From: Bradyrhizobium sp. SZCCT0231
Lineage (GTDB): Bacteria > Pseudomonadota > Alphaproteobacteria > Rhizobiales > Xanthobacteraceae
NCBI RefSeq assembly: GCF_018130245.1
Contig: NZ_JAFCKP010000022.1
Span: 22,399 to 86,398, forward strand
Reading direction: 5' to 3'
Length of the DNA: 64,000 nucleotides
Part shown: positions 17,508 through 25,432 of the stretch, piece by piece
Numbering within the stretch: the stretch's first letter is position 1
Layout of the letters: every line of letters begins with the position of its first letter
Position numbers and translations under genes: made by a program
The notes under the pieces: model-generated
Told to the model about the DNA's origin: nothing
Database searches by the model: none
What the model saw: only the letters and a program-made list of their open reading frames with translations

Positions 17508-18638
17508 TCACTTCACTTTCGGCAGCACCTGCTTCACCACCTGCTTGCCTTCGACCACCTCGACCAGGAAGCTCTGGCGGTCGATGTCGCCGGTGTCGCT
17601 GAAGGTGACGTCCATCAGGATGCCCGGCTCGTCCGCCGCCTTGATGGTGAGACCGTGCAGCGTGTCGGCGAACTTCTTCGGATCGACCTTGCCCATCTTC
17701 TCGGTGGTGGCCTTCACCATGTAGACCGCGAGATAGCCCTTCAGGCCGTTATGATCGGGGACGTAATTGTACTTCTTGGAAAACTTCTCGCGGAACGCCT
17801 TGATCAGATCGACCGGCGCGTCGGTGGTGAGGCCGACATGGCCGCGCGCGCCGTTGGCGGCGTCGCCGGCGAGCTCGATCACCTTCTGGCCGATCAGCGT
17901 GGTCTCGCCCATCAGCGGCGCGGTGACGCCCTGGCGCTTCAGCTCTTTCAGGATCCGCGCGCTCTCCTCTTCGTTGAGATAGACGAAGACGGCGTCGGGG
18001 TTGGCAGCCTTGATCTTGCCGACGTCGGCGGCGAAATCGGCCTGGCCCGCCTCAGTGGAGAGATCGGCAACAACCTTGGAGCCGAGCCGGTCGAGCTCCT
18101 TGACCACGACGTCGCGGCCACCGCGGCCGAAGTCGTTGTTGACCCAGACCACCGCGACGGTCTTCGCCTTCATCTCGTCGTGAATGTACTTTGCGACCTT
18201 CGGCATCGAGGATTGCTGGCCGAACGACGTGCGGAACAGGAACTTGTTGCCTGCTTGCGTCAGCTCGGCGGCTTCGCCGCCCATGATCTGCGCGATGCCG
18301 GCTTCGGCCGCCAGCGGCGCGGTCACCTTCACCGAGCCGGAATAGCCGGGCCCGAGCAGCACGTAAGGTTCAGCGTCGAGCGCCTTCTGCACCTGGGCGC
18401 GCGCCACGCCGGGGTTGGACTGCGAGTCGGCGTGGGTGACCTCGAGCTTGCGGCCGAGCACACCGCCCTTGGCGTTGATCTCCTCAATCGCGAGGTCGAT
18501 GCCGTTCTTCCAGTTGGTGCCGACAGTGGCGCCGCCGCCCGAGAGCTCGGCAACGTCGGCGAGCTTGATCGCCTGGGCAAGGGCGCTCGTTGCGGTCATG
18601 GCGGTGAGCAGCGCGCCCACCAATAGCGTTGATTTCAT
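17508..18638 (-). CDS. Periplasmic ligand-binding protein of the shikimate/quinate importer
   Basis: A 376-residue LivK-like protein with a 21-residue signal peptide (MKSTLLVGALLTAMTATSAL, cut after AQA). The body opens IKLADVAELSGGGATVGTNW. AGGAGAGG precedes the chosen Met; the longer frame adds twenty non-signal residues. It is 56 bp downstream of the shikimate dehydrogenase gene in the same operon, so its ligand is probably shikimate, quinate or 3-dehydroshikimate. Confidence 0.88.
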   Translation of the reverse strand: MKSTLLVGALLTAMTATSALAQAIKLADVAELSGGGATVGTNWKNGIDLAIEEINAKGGVLGRKLEVTHADSQSNPGVARAQVQKALDAEPYVLLGPGYSGSVKVTAPLAAEAGIAQIMGGEAAELTQAGNKFLFRTSFGQQSSMPKVAKYIHDEMKAKTVAVVWVNNDFGRGGRDVVVKELDRLGSKVVADLSTEAGQADFAADVGKIKAANPDAVFVYLNEEESARILKELKRQGVTAPLMGETTLIGQKVIELAGDAANGARGHVGLTTDAPVDLIKAFREKFSKKYNYVPDHNGLKGYLAVYMVKATTEKMGKVDPKKFADTLHGLTIKAADEPGILMDVTFSDTGDIDRQSFLVEVVEGKQVVKQVLPKVK

Positions 18639-18694
18639 CGTCCTCTCCTCCCGTTTCAAATCTTGCCAGCGGCCTTGTATCCGGCCGCTTCGCC

Positions 18695-19573
18695 TCAAGC
18701 TGCCTGATAGGCTGCGCTGCGCGCCGCCATCACGGCATCAAAAGCCTCTCCCATGATCTCGGTCGATGGGGCAAGGCCCGTGAACAGTTCGAAGGCGTCG
18801 GCGGCCTGGTAGATCGCGAGCTCGCGCCCGGTCATGATCCGGGCGCCTTTCTCTTGCGCTGCGGCAAGCAGCGGCGTGATCAACGGCGAATAGACGGCGT
18901 CGGCGACCCACAGGTCCGGCCTGAGCAGCGCCGCCGGTACCGGCGTGTCACGGCTCGGCAGCATGCCGACCGGCGTGCCGTTGACGAGACCGGTTGCGCC
19001 ATCGAGCGCATCCTCGACGCTTCCAGCCACCGTCGCGCCGCCTTGTCTGGCAAGCAGCGAGGCGAGTTTCTCGGCGCGCGCCGGCTCGCTGTCGAAAATG
19101 CGGATGTCGGCCACTTTCAGGCTCGCCAATGCGAACGCGATGGCCTTGCCGACGCCGCCGGCGCCAATCACGGCGACGGCGTTGCCGGACGGCGCCAGCA
19201 ATGGAGCCACCGCCCGTGCAAAACCCGTGGTGTCGGTGTTGTGGCCGGTCAGCCGGCCATCCCCGACGACGACGGTGTTGACCGCGCCCATGCCGGCTGC
19301 GCCCGGCGCCAGCGCGTCGAGCAGCGGGACCACTGCTTCCTTGTAAGGATAGGTGACGTTGACGCCGGCAAAGCCGAGCCGCCGCACGCCTTCGAGCATC
19401 ATCTGCAGCTCGGCCGCGTCGGCGCCGGCGACTTCGATGAGCTGGTAATGGCCGCGCAGGCCAAGCGCCTCGGCGGCGCGCTCATGCATGGCGGGGGACG
19501 CGGAATGCGCGATCGGGGCGCCGATCAGGCCGGTGAGAAGCTTCTTGCTGGCGGCGTATCCGCGCTTCGGCAT
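18695..19573 (-). CDS. Catabolic shikimate/quinate dehydrogenase, AroE family, NAD-type (QsuD-like)
   Basis: The 292-residue enzyme oxidises shikimate (or quinate) to the 3-dehydro compound. The substrate site is visible as SASPAMHE, NVTYPYKE with the catalytic Lys, and GHNTDTTGF. The Rossmann motif VIGAGGVGKA is followed by RIFDSEPARAE. The Asp after beta-2 replaces the N-R-T clamp for NADPH of biosynthetic AroE, which points to NAD and a degradative role as in corynebacterial QsuD. It heads the importer-quiC operon. The biosynthetic aroE should lie elsewhere. Confidence 0.88.
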   Translation of the reverse strand: MPKRGYAASKKLLTGLIGAPIAHSASPAMHERAAEALGLRGHYQLIEVAGADAAELQMMLEGVRRLGFAGVNVTYPYKEAVVPLLDALAPGAAGMGAVNTVVVGDGRLTGHNTDTTGFARAVAPLLAPSGNAVAVIGAGGVGKAIAFALASLKVADIRIFDSEPARAEKLASLLARQGGATVAGSVEDALDGATGLVNGTPVGMLPSRDTPVPAALLRPDLWVADAVYSPLITPLLAAAQEKGARIMTGRELAIYQAADAFELFTGLAPSTEIMGEAFDAVMAARSAAYQAA

Positions 19574-19706
19574 GGTTGGCTATCGTCTCGTTGGGAGCGT
19601 CCGGTCCCCGGCCATTAGCGGGGAAGCCCGCGCAATTCCAGTTGCGACGATAGCCTTTCCGCCGCCTAACACAATTACCCTTTTATCCAGCAAACCTAAC
19701 ATCATG

Positions 19707-20645
19707 TTATTTCTTTCGCCCGCGTGCCAGGGCGGCCTTGCCATTGCCGCGAGACGGCTCGACCGCACGCATCTCGGTGCGCAGGGATTCGATGAAGTAC
19801 TCCGCATGCAGCGACAGCGGCGTGCCGCGCTTGACTGCGATGTAGGTGTCGAACCGCGTCGGCTCGGTGATCTTCAGAAGCTCGATCCCGGGATAGCCGC
19901 CATGGGCGACCGTGAACTGGTCGATGATGGCGATGCCGAGCCCCGCCTTCACCAGCGCGCAGACCGTGGTGCCGAAGCGCGCGCGGATGGTGATGTTGTA
20001 GTCGAGCCGGTTGCGCGCAAAGATCCCGGCCATGATTCGGCCGTAAGGGTCGTTGGGATCGATGCCGATCAGCGGATAGCGGGTGATCTCGGCGGCGGAG
20101 ACCTGCTTGCGGCCGGCCAGCTCGTGGCCCGGCGGCACGATGCAATAGAGCTCGCCCGAGGCGAGCGGCATGAAGTCGAGCCCGGAATGCTCCAGCCGGT
20201 AGCTCATCGCGACGCACTCGCCGCGGCCGAGCATCAGGTAGTCGATGGCTTCCTCGAGCTTGAGGATGTTGATGTCGATGCCGAGATCGGGATAGCGGCG
20301 GCGGACGCGCTCGATCGCGCGCGGCACCATCACCTGCGAGATGCTCGGCACCGAACCGATGCGCAGCTCCGACAGGCCGCCGCGGCCGATCTTGGAGATG
20401 ATCTCGGAGAGATCGTCGACCTTCTTGTAGACCCCGTTGATCTGCTCGAAGATGTTCTCGGCTTCCGGCGTCGGGAAGTAGCGCCCGTTCTGGCGCTGGA
20501 AGAAGCGGATGCCGAGCGAGCGTTCGGTGTATTTGACCAGACGGCTGATGCCCGGCGCCGATACGTTGAGCAGCTTCGCCGCGCCGCCGATGGTGCCCGT
20601 CACCATCACGGCACGGATCACTTCAACCTGGCGTAGCGTCATCAT
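19707..20645 (-). CDS. LysR-family regulator of the shikimate/quinate operon
   Basis: A 312-residue LysR protein with an N-terminal winged helix-turn-helix (TIGGAAKLLNVSAPGISRLV) and a periplasmic-binding-like effector domain (SYRLEHSGLDFMPLASGELY). It is codirectional with and 133 bp upstream of the shikimate dehydrogenase. It probably activates that operon with shikimate, quinate or protocatechuate as inducer; this is inferred from position. A short dyad AACAT-C-ATGTT spans its stop codon. Confidence 0.85.
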   Translation of the reverse strand: MMTLRQVEVIRAVMVTGTIGGAAKLLNVSAPGISRLVKYTERSLGIRFFQRQNGRYFPTPEAENIFEQINGVYKKVDDLSEIISKIGRGGLSELRIGSVPSISQVMVPRAIERVRRRYPDLGIDINILKLEEAIDYLMLGRGECVAMSYRLEHSGLDFMPLASGELYCIVPPGHELAGRKQVSAAEITRYPLIGIDPNDPYGRIMAGIFARNRLDYNITIRARFGTTVCALVKAGLGIAIIDQFTVAHGGYPGIELLKITEPTRFDTYIAVKRGTPLSLHAEYFIESLRTEMRAVEPSRGNGKAALARGRKK

Positions 20646-20760
20646 GGCCTTGAAATGTCCTTGGCATCCGAAAGACGATCGTGGCGGCGATCATCTCACG
20701 AGAGTCGTGATGCCATCCAGCGGCAAGTGTGCGTCGATGTGGACGGAGGCTGGCGAGCTG

Positions 20761-20909
20761 CTCTCGTGTCCCGGACGCGCTGCAACGCGTTTGGCGTTGC
20801 GGCGCAGAGCCGGGACCCAGACAGCCGGAGGGGAAATGTCGGATGGCTGGGCCCCGGCTCTGCAGCGCATCGTCGAAGAGACGCTGCGCTGCGTCCGGGG
20901 CACGCGAGT
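20761..20909. repeat. Intergenic palindromic repeat, family CTCGTGTCCCGGACGC (copy 2)
   Basis: CTCGTGTCCCGGACGCGCTG at one end is matched by GCGCTGCGTCCGGGGCACGC at the other, with inner GCAGAGCCGGGA/CCCCGGCTCTGC arms. It occupies the gap behind the divergent lysR promoter. Nothing else was recognised between 20646 and 21055. Confidence 0.75.
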
Positions 20910-21055
20910 GCGGCCGGACACGTCAACCATCTTCACAAGGGGAGAAGGGAAGCCCAACTTCGCGGTCAGAGTGTTTCGACCAAATCCAGCACGTTCAAAT
21001 GGAAGGGCGTCGTCGCGCGATGTGTGGCTTCGGCGTCGTTTGTTGCAACTGCGTT

Positions 21056-21232
21056 CTAGCTCGCCGGGCCCTCGGGCGACACGCGGTCATCGGGCTCCGC
21101 GCGCTCGCTTTGCAGCACCTCGCGCGCAAACTCGATGATCTTCTGCTTGTTGGCCGTTTCGCGGACGGCAAAAAACACGCGGTTCAATTCCAGGCCGAGC
21201 ACGCTGTTGAGGGCGATGTCCTCGTCTTCCAT
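21056..21232 (-). CDS. Small hypothetical protein (58 aa) divergent from luxR
   Basis: The frame reads MEDEDIALNSVLGLELNRVF and ends RAEPDDRVSPEGPAS. It is acidic with an amphipathic helix (KQKIIEFAREVLQSE), soluble, and matches no family I recognise. The ribosome site is weak (GCGGGAAAA). Its start lies 137 bp from luxR on the other strand, so the two share a promoter region. Codon use is like that of its neighbours, which supports a real gene. Confidence 0.5.
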   Translation of the reverse strand: MEDEDIALNSVLGLELNRVFFAVRETANKQKIIEFAREVLQSERAEPDDRVSPEGPAS

Positions 21233-21268
21233 CGTGGTTTTCCCGCTTCGGACGCGCTCAGGTGTAAC

Positions 21269-21296
21269 TTGACCTCACTTCTTCCACAAGTAGATT
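21269..21296 (+). promoter_or_regulatory. Candidate sigma-70 promoter of luxR
   Basis: TTGACC and TAGATT are 16 bp apart, about 75-100 bp before the luxR start. No lux box was seen here, so luxR itself may not be autoinduced. Confidence 0.4.
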
Positions 21297-21369
21297 AAAT
21301 CTTCGGAGCAGGCGGAACACCGGCAAACTACGGAGCAGCGAATTGAGGTAGCCCCCAAATACATGCTAT

Positions 21370-22137
21370 ATGGCAGGGCGAGGTTCAGGAAACGCACCGA
21401 TGTCTGCCGCAGATGCCGTAGATTATGGCCGGGAGGCGCTCGACTTCATCGAGGGGCTTAGCGCCTATACCAAGGTTCCGGACGCCGTGGATGCGCTTTC
21501 GACCGCGTTCGGCCGATACGGCTTCGAACACATCATCGTAACGGGCCTGCCCAATCCCGATCAGCGCTTCTCCCAGATGGTGCTCGCCAAGAAGTGGCCG
21601 GCGGAGTGGTTCAGCCTCTACACCCAAAAGAGCTACGACCGCGTCGATCCCGTGATCCGCAAATGCCGGCAGACGGTGAACCCTTTCGAGTGGTCCGAAG
21701 CGCCGTATGATCCGGAGCTGGAGCCGGGCGCAGTAGAGGTGATGCGGCGCGCCGCCGATTTCCGCATGTCGCGCGGCTTCGTCGTGCCGATCCACGGCTT
21801 GACCGGTTATGAGGCCGGCGTCTCGCTCGGTGGCGTCCATCTCGATCTCAACGCCCGCAGCAAGCCGGCGCTGCATCTGATCGCGATGTACGGCTTTGAT
21901 CACATTCGCCGTCTGCTCGATCCAACGCCGCATCCGTCGACCCGGCTCACCCCCCGCGAGCGCGAGGTGCTCGCCTGGGCCTCGCAAGGCAAGTCCGCCT
22001 GGGAGATCGGCGAGATCCTCAACATCACGCAACGCACGGCGGAAGAGCATCTTGCAACTGCCGCGCGCAAGCTCGGCGCCGTCAACCGGACGCATGCGGT
22101 CGCGATCGCGATCCGCCACAGAATCATCAGTCCTTGA
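21370..22137 (+). CDS. LuxR-type acyl-homoserine-lactone receptor (BjaR/RpaR class)
   Basis: The N-terminal autoinducer domain keeps the conserved W-Y-D-P-W set (EWFSLYTQKSYDRVDPV, then PFEWSEAPYD). The C-terminal LuxR helix-turn-helix follows LTPREREVLAWASQGKSAWE. The recognition helix reads QRTAEEHLATAARKL, where most LuxR proteins have TVxFH. The Met at 21400 (MSAADAVDYGREAL) may be the true start, since it lines up better with RpaR-type proteins. It precedes luxI by 85 bp with a lux box between. The signal is probably an acyl- or aryl-homoserine lactone made by the adjacent synthase. Confidence 0.9.
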   Translation: MAGRGSGNAPMSAADAVDYGREALDFIEGLSAYTKVPDAVDALSTAFGRYGFEHIIVTGLPNPDQRFSQMVLAKKWPAEWFSLYTQKSYDRVDPVIRKCRQTVNPFEWSEAPYDPELEPGAVEVMRRAADFRMSRGFVVPIHGLTGYEAGVSLGGVHLDLNARSKPALHLIAMYGFDHIRRLLDPTPHPSTRLTPREREVLAWASQGKSAWEIGEILNITQRTAEEHLATAARKLGAVNRTHAVAIAIRHRIISP

Positions 22138-22146
22138 AATCCTCGC

Positions 22147-22168
22147 CTACTGGGAAATTTCCCAATAG
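22147..22168. promoter_or_regulatory. lux box (LuxR operator) upstream of luxI
   Basis: A 22-bp dyad, left arm CTACTGGGAAA and right arm TTTCCCAATAG, is symmetric except at one position. Its centre is 65 bp before the luxI start and just after the luxR stop, the normal place for autoinduction of the synthase. Confidence 0.8.
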
Positions 22169-22222
22169 TCGGCTTTGCCTTTTTCGCTGAGGCTCCCCCC
22201 ATTTCGAGCCAAGGGGGAGTTC

Positions 22223-22879
22223 ATGATTCATGTGATTTCTGTCGTCAATCGGCACCTCTACGAGGGCATCCTCGAACAGTATTTTCGGGTCCGTCATGAG
22301 ATCTTTGTCGAGGAGCGGAAATGGGAGGCGCTGCGCAAGCCCGACGGGCGCGAGATCGATACCTACGACAATGAGGACGCGGTCTACCTGCTGGCTCTCG
22401 AATACGGCCGGGTGCTCGGCGGCTTCCGCCTGTATCCGACCACCAAGCCGACGATGATGAGCGAGGTCTTCCCGCATCTCGCCGCGGTGCGCGGTTGCCC
22501 ATCGGACCCGCTGGCCTGGGAGTGGTCGCGATTCTTCGTTTCGCGCGAGCGCCGCGACGGCGTGTTCAATCTGCAATTGATGGCGGCAGCGCAGGAGTTC
22601 TGTCTCGATCAGGGCATCGAGCGACTCTGTCTCGTCATGGAGACTTGGTGGTTGCCGCGCTTCCATGACATCGGATTCGTCGTGACGCCGCTGGGATTGC
22701 CGGCGCTGGTCGAGAATTCCTGGACCATGGCCGCGACGATCGATATCCGCCAGGAGTCGCTTGATATCGTGCGTGACCGTATCGGGCTGACGAGCGTCGT
22801 CCAGCAGGACGGTCCGCGTATTGACTGCATCGCCCGAGCCAACCTTTGCGGCCTCGCCGCCCAACGAAAGAGCGCCTGA
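22223..22879 (+). CDS. Acyl-homoserine-lactone synthase, LuxI family, acyl-CoA-using BjaI/RpaI/BraI class
   Basis: The 218-residue enzyme joins S-adenosylmethionine and an acyl group to form a homoserine-lactone signal. The family-wide residues are present: Arg24, Phe28, Trp34, Asp46, Asp49, Arg69, Phe83, Glu100 and Arg103. The sequence resembles, from memory, the bradyrhizobial/Rhodopseudomonas branch that uses acyl- or aryl-CoA: isovaleryl (BjaI), coumaroyl (RpaI) or cinnamoyl (BraI). Which acyl group this one uses cannot be read from the sequence. AAGGGGGAG precedes the ATG. Confidence 0.92.
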   Translation: MIHVISVVNRHLYEGILEQYFRVRHEIFVEERKWEALRKPDGREIDTYDNEDAVYLLALEYGRVLGGFRLYPTTKPTMMSEVFPHLAAVRGCPSDPLAWEWSRFFVSRERRDGVFNLQLMAAAQEFCLDQGIERLCLVMETWWLPRFHDIGFVVTPLGLPALVENSWTMAATIDIRQESLDIVRDRIGLTSVVQQDGPRIDCIARANLCGLAAQRKSA

Positions 22880-22880
22880 G

Positions 22881-23099
22881 ATGTCGAACATGATGCGGGA
22901 CAGCCAGATCATGGCGCAAACGAAGGACGAGAATCTCGGCTACATGTCGGACATGGCGCTCGAACTGGCGCAGATGGCGGACGATTCTGGATTGGCGACG
23001 CTCGCCTATCTGTTCCGGATGGCGGCGCTGGAGGCCTCGACGGCCAACAGCGTGCTCGCCGAAGCCGACGACCTTCCCCGGCAGATGACGTCGCACTAG
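22881..23099 (+). CDS. Small hypothetical protein (72 aa) coupled to luxI
   Basis: The start follows the luxI stop by a single base, so translation is almost surely coupled. The protein is Met-rich at the start (MSNMMRDSQIMAQTKDEN), then forms a predicted helical hairpin (YMSDMALELAQMADDSGLAT, LAYLFRMAALEASTANSVLA). It has no signal peptide or membrane segment. I recognise no family. Location in the autoinduced transcript suggests a partner or modulator of quorum sensing. Confidence 0.75.
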   Translation: MSNMMRDSQIMAQTKDENLGYMSDMALELAQMADDSGLATLAYLFRMAALEASTANSVLAEADDLPRQMTSH

Positions 23100-23128
23100 A
23101 CGCATCTCCTCGATCCGACATTTTCCAA

Positions 23129-23157
23129 CGCCCTCCTCCCGGCGACGGGGGGAGGGC
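23129..23157. terminator. Hairpin after the luxI operon
   Basis: CGCCCTCCTCCC and GGGGGAGGGCG form a strong GC stem 30 bp after the small gene. No T-run follows, so it is at best a weak or Rho-assisted terminator. Confidence 0.35.
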
Positions 23158-23182
23158 GATCGCATTTGAACCTTCAAAAGAG

Positions 23183-23270
23183 GTCGTCATGCCCGGGCTC
23201 GTCCCGGGCACCACGTTCTTCGTGCTGCGGACAAGGCGTGGATGGCCGGGACAAGCCCGGCCATGACGAC
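23183..23270. repeat. Intergenic palindromic repeat, family GTCATGCCCGGG (copy 1)
   Basis: GTCGTCATGCCCGGGCTCG is mirrored by GGACAAGCCCGGCCATGACG, with inner arms ACCACG/CGTGG. A related copy is at 31569-31692. Confidence 0.8.
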
Positions 23271-23406
23271 GTAGAGACTATCGTGCCCAAAAGTGCACGG
23301 GTCATATGCGAGAGCCCGCGGCAAACGGAGAGAGGGGGCTCGTTTGGGTGCGGCAGGTTGCCCCAGCCTGCACGGCAGCTTTCTTGCAAGATCGATTTCG
23401 ATCGCA

Positions 23407-23436
23407 TGCATCGGCATGCAACAAAGTGCATGTTTG
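23407..23436 (+). promoter_or_regulatory. Candidate BoxR operator upstream of the box-associated importer
   Basis: Three TGCA tetramers start at 23407, 23417 and 23427, exactly one helical turn apart. The core ATGCAACAAAGTGCATG (from 23416) matches sites before benzoate-CoA ligase (29921) and boxC (32556). BzdR/BoxR-type regulators are known to use TGCA-containing operators. It is about 140 bp before the first permease gene. Confidence 0.65.
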
Positions 23437-23573
23437 GTGTCGAATCGCTCTTGCCTCGGAACGATACTGCCATTACCCATTTTTCGGCCTTGAAGAGGCA
23501 GGGGGAGCTCTTTCACTGATGGCGACTGTGTTCGAACATCGGCGCGACGCTGCGTGCGCCTGAAAGAGTCTTG

Positions 23574-24491
23574 ATGCTGCTCGTCGTCGAACAGTTCTTG
23601 AACGGATTGCAGTTCGGCCTGCTGCTGTTCCTCCTCGCTGCGGGCCTGACGCTGGTGTTCGGGATCATGGATCTCGTCAACCTCGCGCACGGCTCGCTCT
23701 ATATGATGGGCGCCTATTTCGCCGCGACCTTCGCGGCCTGGACCGGCAGCTTCCTGCTCGGCGCGCTGATGGCGTTAGGGGCCACGCTGGTGCTCGGTAT
23801 CGTGCTGGAGGTGACGGCGCTCCGGCATCTCTATGGCCGCGACCATCTCGACCATGTGCTCGCGACCTTCGGCCTGATCCTGTTCTTCAACGAGGCCGTA
23901 CGGCTGATCTGGGGCCCGGCGGGCCTGGCGCTGCCGCTGCCGGCCTGGCTCACCGTGCCGGTGCCGATCCTGCCCGGCATTCACTATCCCGCCTATCGCC
24001 TCGCCATCATCGCGGTGGCGTTGCTGGTCGCGCTCTTGCTCTATCTCGGCGTGATGCGCACCCGCATCGGCATGCTGATCCGAGCCGGGGCCTCCAACCG
24101 CGAGATGATCGGCGCGCTCGGCATCAACATCAAGCTGCTCTACACGCTGGTGTTCGGCTTGGGAGCTGCGCTCGCCGGTCTTGCCGGCCTGATGCAGGCG
24201 CCGATCCTGACCGTGCAGATCGGCATGGGCGAGAACATCCTGATCCTCGCCTTCGTCATCATCGTGATCGGCGGCATCGGCTCGATCCGCGGCGCGTTCC
24301 TGGCTGCGATCTTCGTCGGCATGATCGACACGCTCGGCCGCGCCTTCCTGCCCAATCTGCTGCGGCAGGTGCTGAGCGGCGCCGCCGCTTCTACCGCCGC
24401 GCCCGCGCTGTCCTCCATGCTGATCTATCTCCTGATGGCGATCGTGCTGGTGGTGCGGCCGGAGGGGCTGTTTCCGGCCAGCCGTCGATGA
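23574..24491 (+). CDS. livH: ABC transporter permease, LivH-type (box-associated importer)
   Basis: A 305-residue permease with about eight membrane segments. LVNLAHGSLYMMGAYFAATF near the start and the EAA-like loop IGMLIRAGASNREMIGALGI identify LivH. It starts a four-gene operon with overlapping ends but no binding protein. The BoxR-like motif upstream suggests benzoate or a related aromatic acid as substrate. The TTG directly before the ATG is an unlikely start. Confidence 0.88.
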   Translation: MLLVVEQFLNGLQFGLLLFLLAAGLTLVFGIMDLVNLAHGSLYMMGAYFAATFAAWTGSFLLGALMALGATLVLGIVLEVTALRHLYGRDHLDHVLATFGLILFFNEAVRLIWGPAGLALPLPAWLTVPVPILPGIHYPAYRLAIIAVALLVALLLYLGVMRTRIGMLIRAGASNREMIGALGINIKLLYTLVFGLGAALAGLAGLMQAPILTVQIGMGENILILAFVIIVIGGIGSIRGAFLAAIFVGMIDTLGRAFLPNLLRQVLSGAAASTAAPALSSMLIYLLMAIVLVVRPEGLFPASRR

Positions 24492-25432
24492 AGAGTTTGA
24501 GCGTGAGCAAGGCCGTCACGGCCCTGATGCTGGCGGGCCTCGTGCTGCTGCCACTCTATTCGCAGCTGTCCGGCAACATCTTCATCCTGACGCTGTTCAC
24601 CCGCGTCATCATCCTGGCGCTGGCGGCGGCGAGCCTCAACCTCATCATGGGCTTCGGCGGCATGATGAGCTTTGGTCATGCCGCCTATCTCGGCATCGGT
24701 GGCTACGCCGTCGGCATGCTGGCGCAGGAAGGCGTCGGTTCCGGCTTCATCCAGTTTCCGGTCGCGCTCGCGGCCTCCGCGATCTATGCGCTCGTGATCG
24801 GCGCGCTCTCGCTTCGCACCCGCGGCGTCTACTTCATCATGATCACGCTCGCCTTCGCCCAGATGGCCTATTACGTCGCCTCGGGCCTGGCGCGCTACGG
24901 CGGCGATGACGGCCTCACCGTCTACAAGCGCAGCGATTTCTCCGGGCTGATCGATCTGTCGAACCGCACGCAGTTCTATTATCTCTGCCTCGCCTGCCTG
25001 TTCGGCGTCATCTTCCTGATCTGGCGCATCGTCAATTCGCGTTTCGGCCTCGTGGTGCAGGGCCTGCGCTCCAACGAGCAGCGCATGCAGGCGATCGGCT
25101 TTCCCGCCAAGCGCTACCAGCTGGTCTGCTTCGTCATATCAGGCACCATGTGCGGCCTTGCCGGTGCGCTGCTCGCCAACAACACCGATTTCGTCAGCCC
25201 GGCCGTGATGTACTGGACGCGCTCCGGCGACCTCATGGTGATGGTGATCCTGGGCGGCATGGGCACGCTGTTCGGCCCGGTCATGGGCGCGGTGGTGTTC
25301 CTGCTGCTTGAAGAATTCCTATCGCAGATCACCGAATACTGGGCGCTGATCATGGGCCCGCTGCTGCTGCTCATCGTCCTGTTCGGCCGCGGCGGCATCA
25401 TGGGCGTGCTCGGGAGGGCTGGCCGTGGCTGA
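24488..25432 (+). CDS. livM: ABC transporter permease, LivM-type (box-associated importer)
   Basis: A 314-residue permease. LNLIMGFGGMMSFGHAAYLG and the cytoplasmic loop VVQGLRSNEQRMQAIGFPAK are LivM marks. It overlaps livH by 4 bp (ATGA) and livG by 8 bp. Confidence 0.88.
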   Translation: MKSLSVSKAVTALMLAGLVLLPLYSQLSGNIFILTLFTRVIILALAAASLNLIMGFGGMMSFGHAAYLGIGGYAVGMLAQEGVGSGFIQFPVALAASAIYALVIGALSLRTRGVYFIMITLAFAQMAYYVASGLARYGGDDGLTVYKRSDFSGLIDLSNRTQFYYLCLACLFGVIFLIWRIVNSRFGLVVQGLRSNEQRMQAIGFPAKRYQLVCFVISGTMCGLAGALLANNTDFVSPAVMYWTRSGDLMVMVILGGMGTLFGPVMGAVVFLLLEEFLSQITEYWALIMGPLLLLIVLFGRGGIMGVLGRAGRG

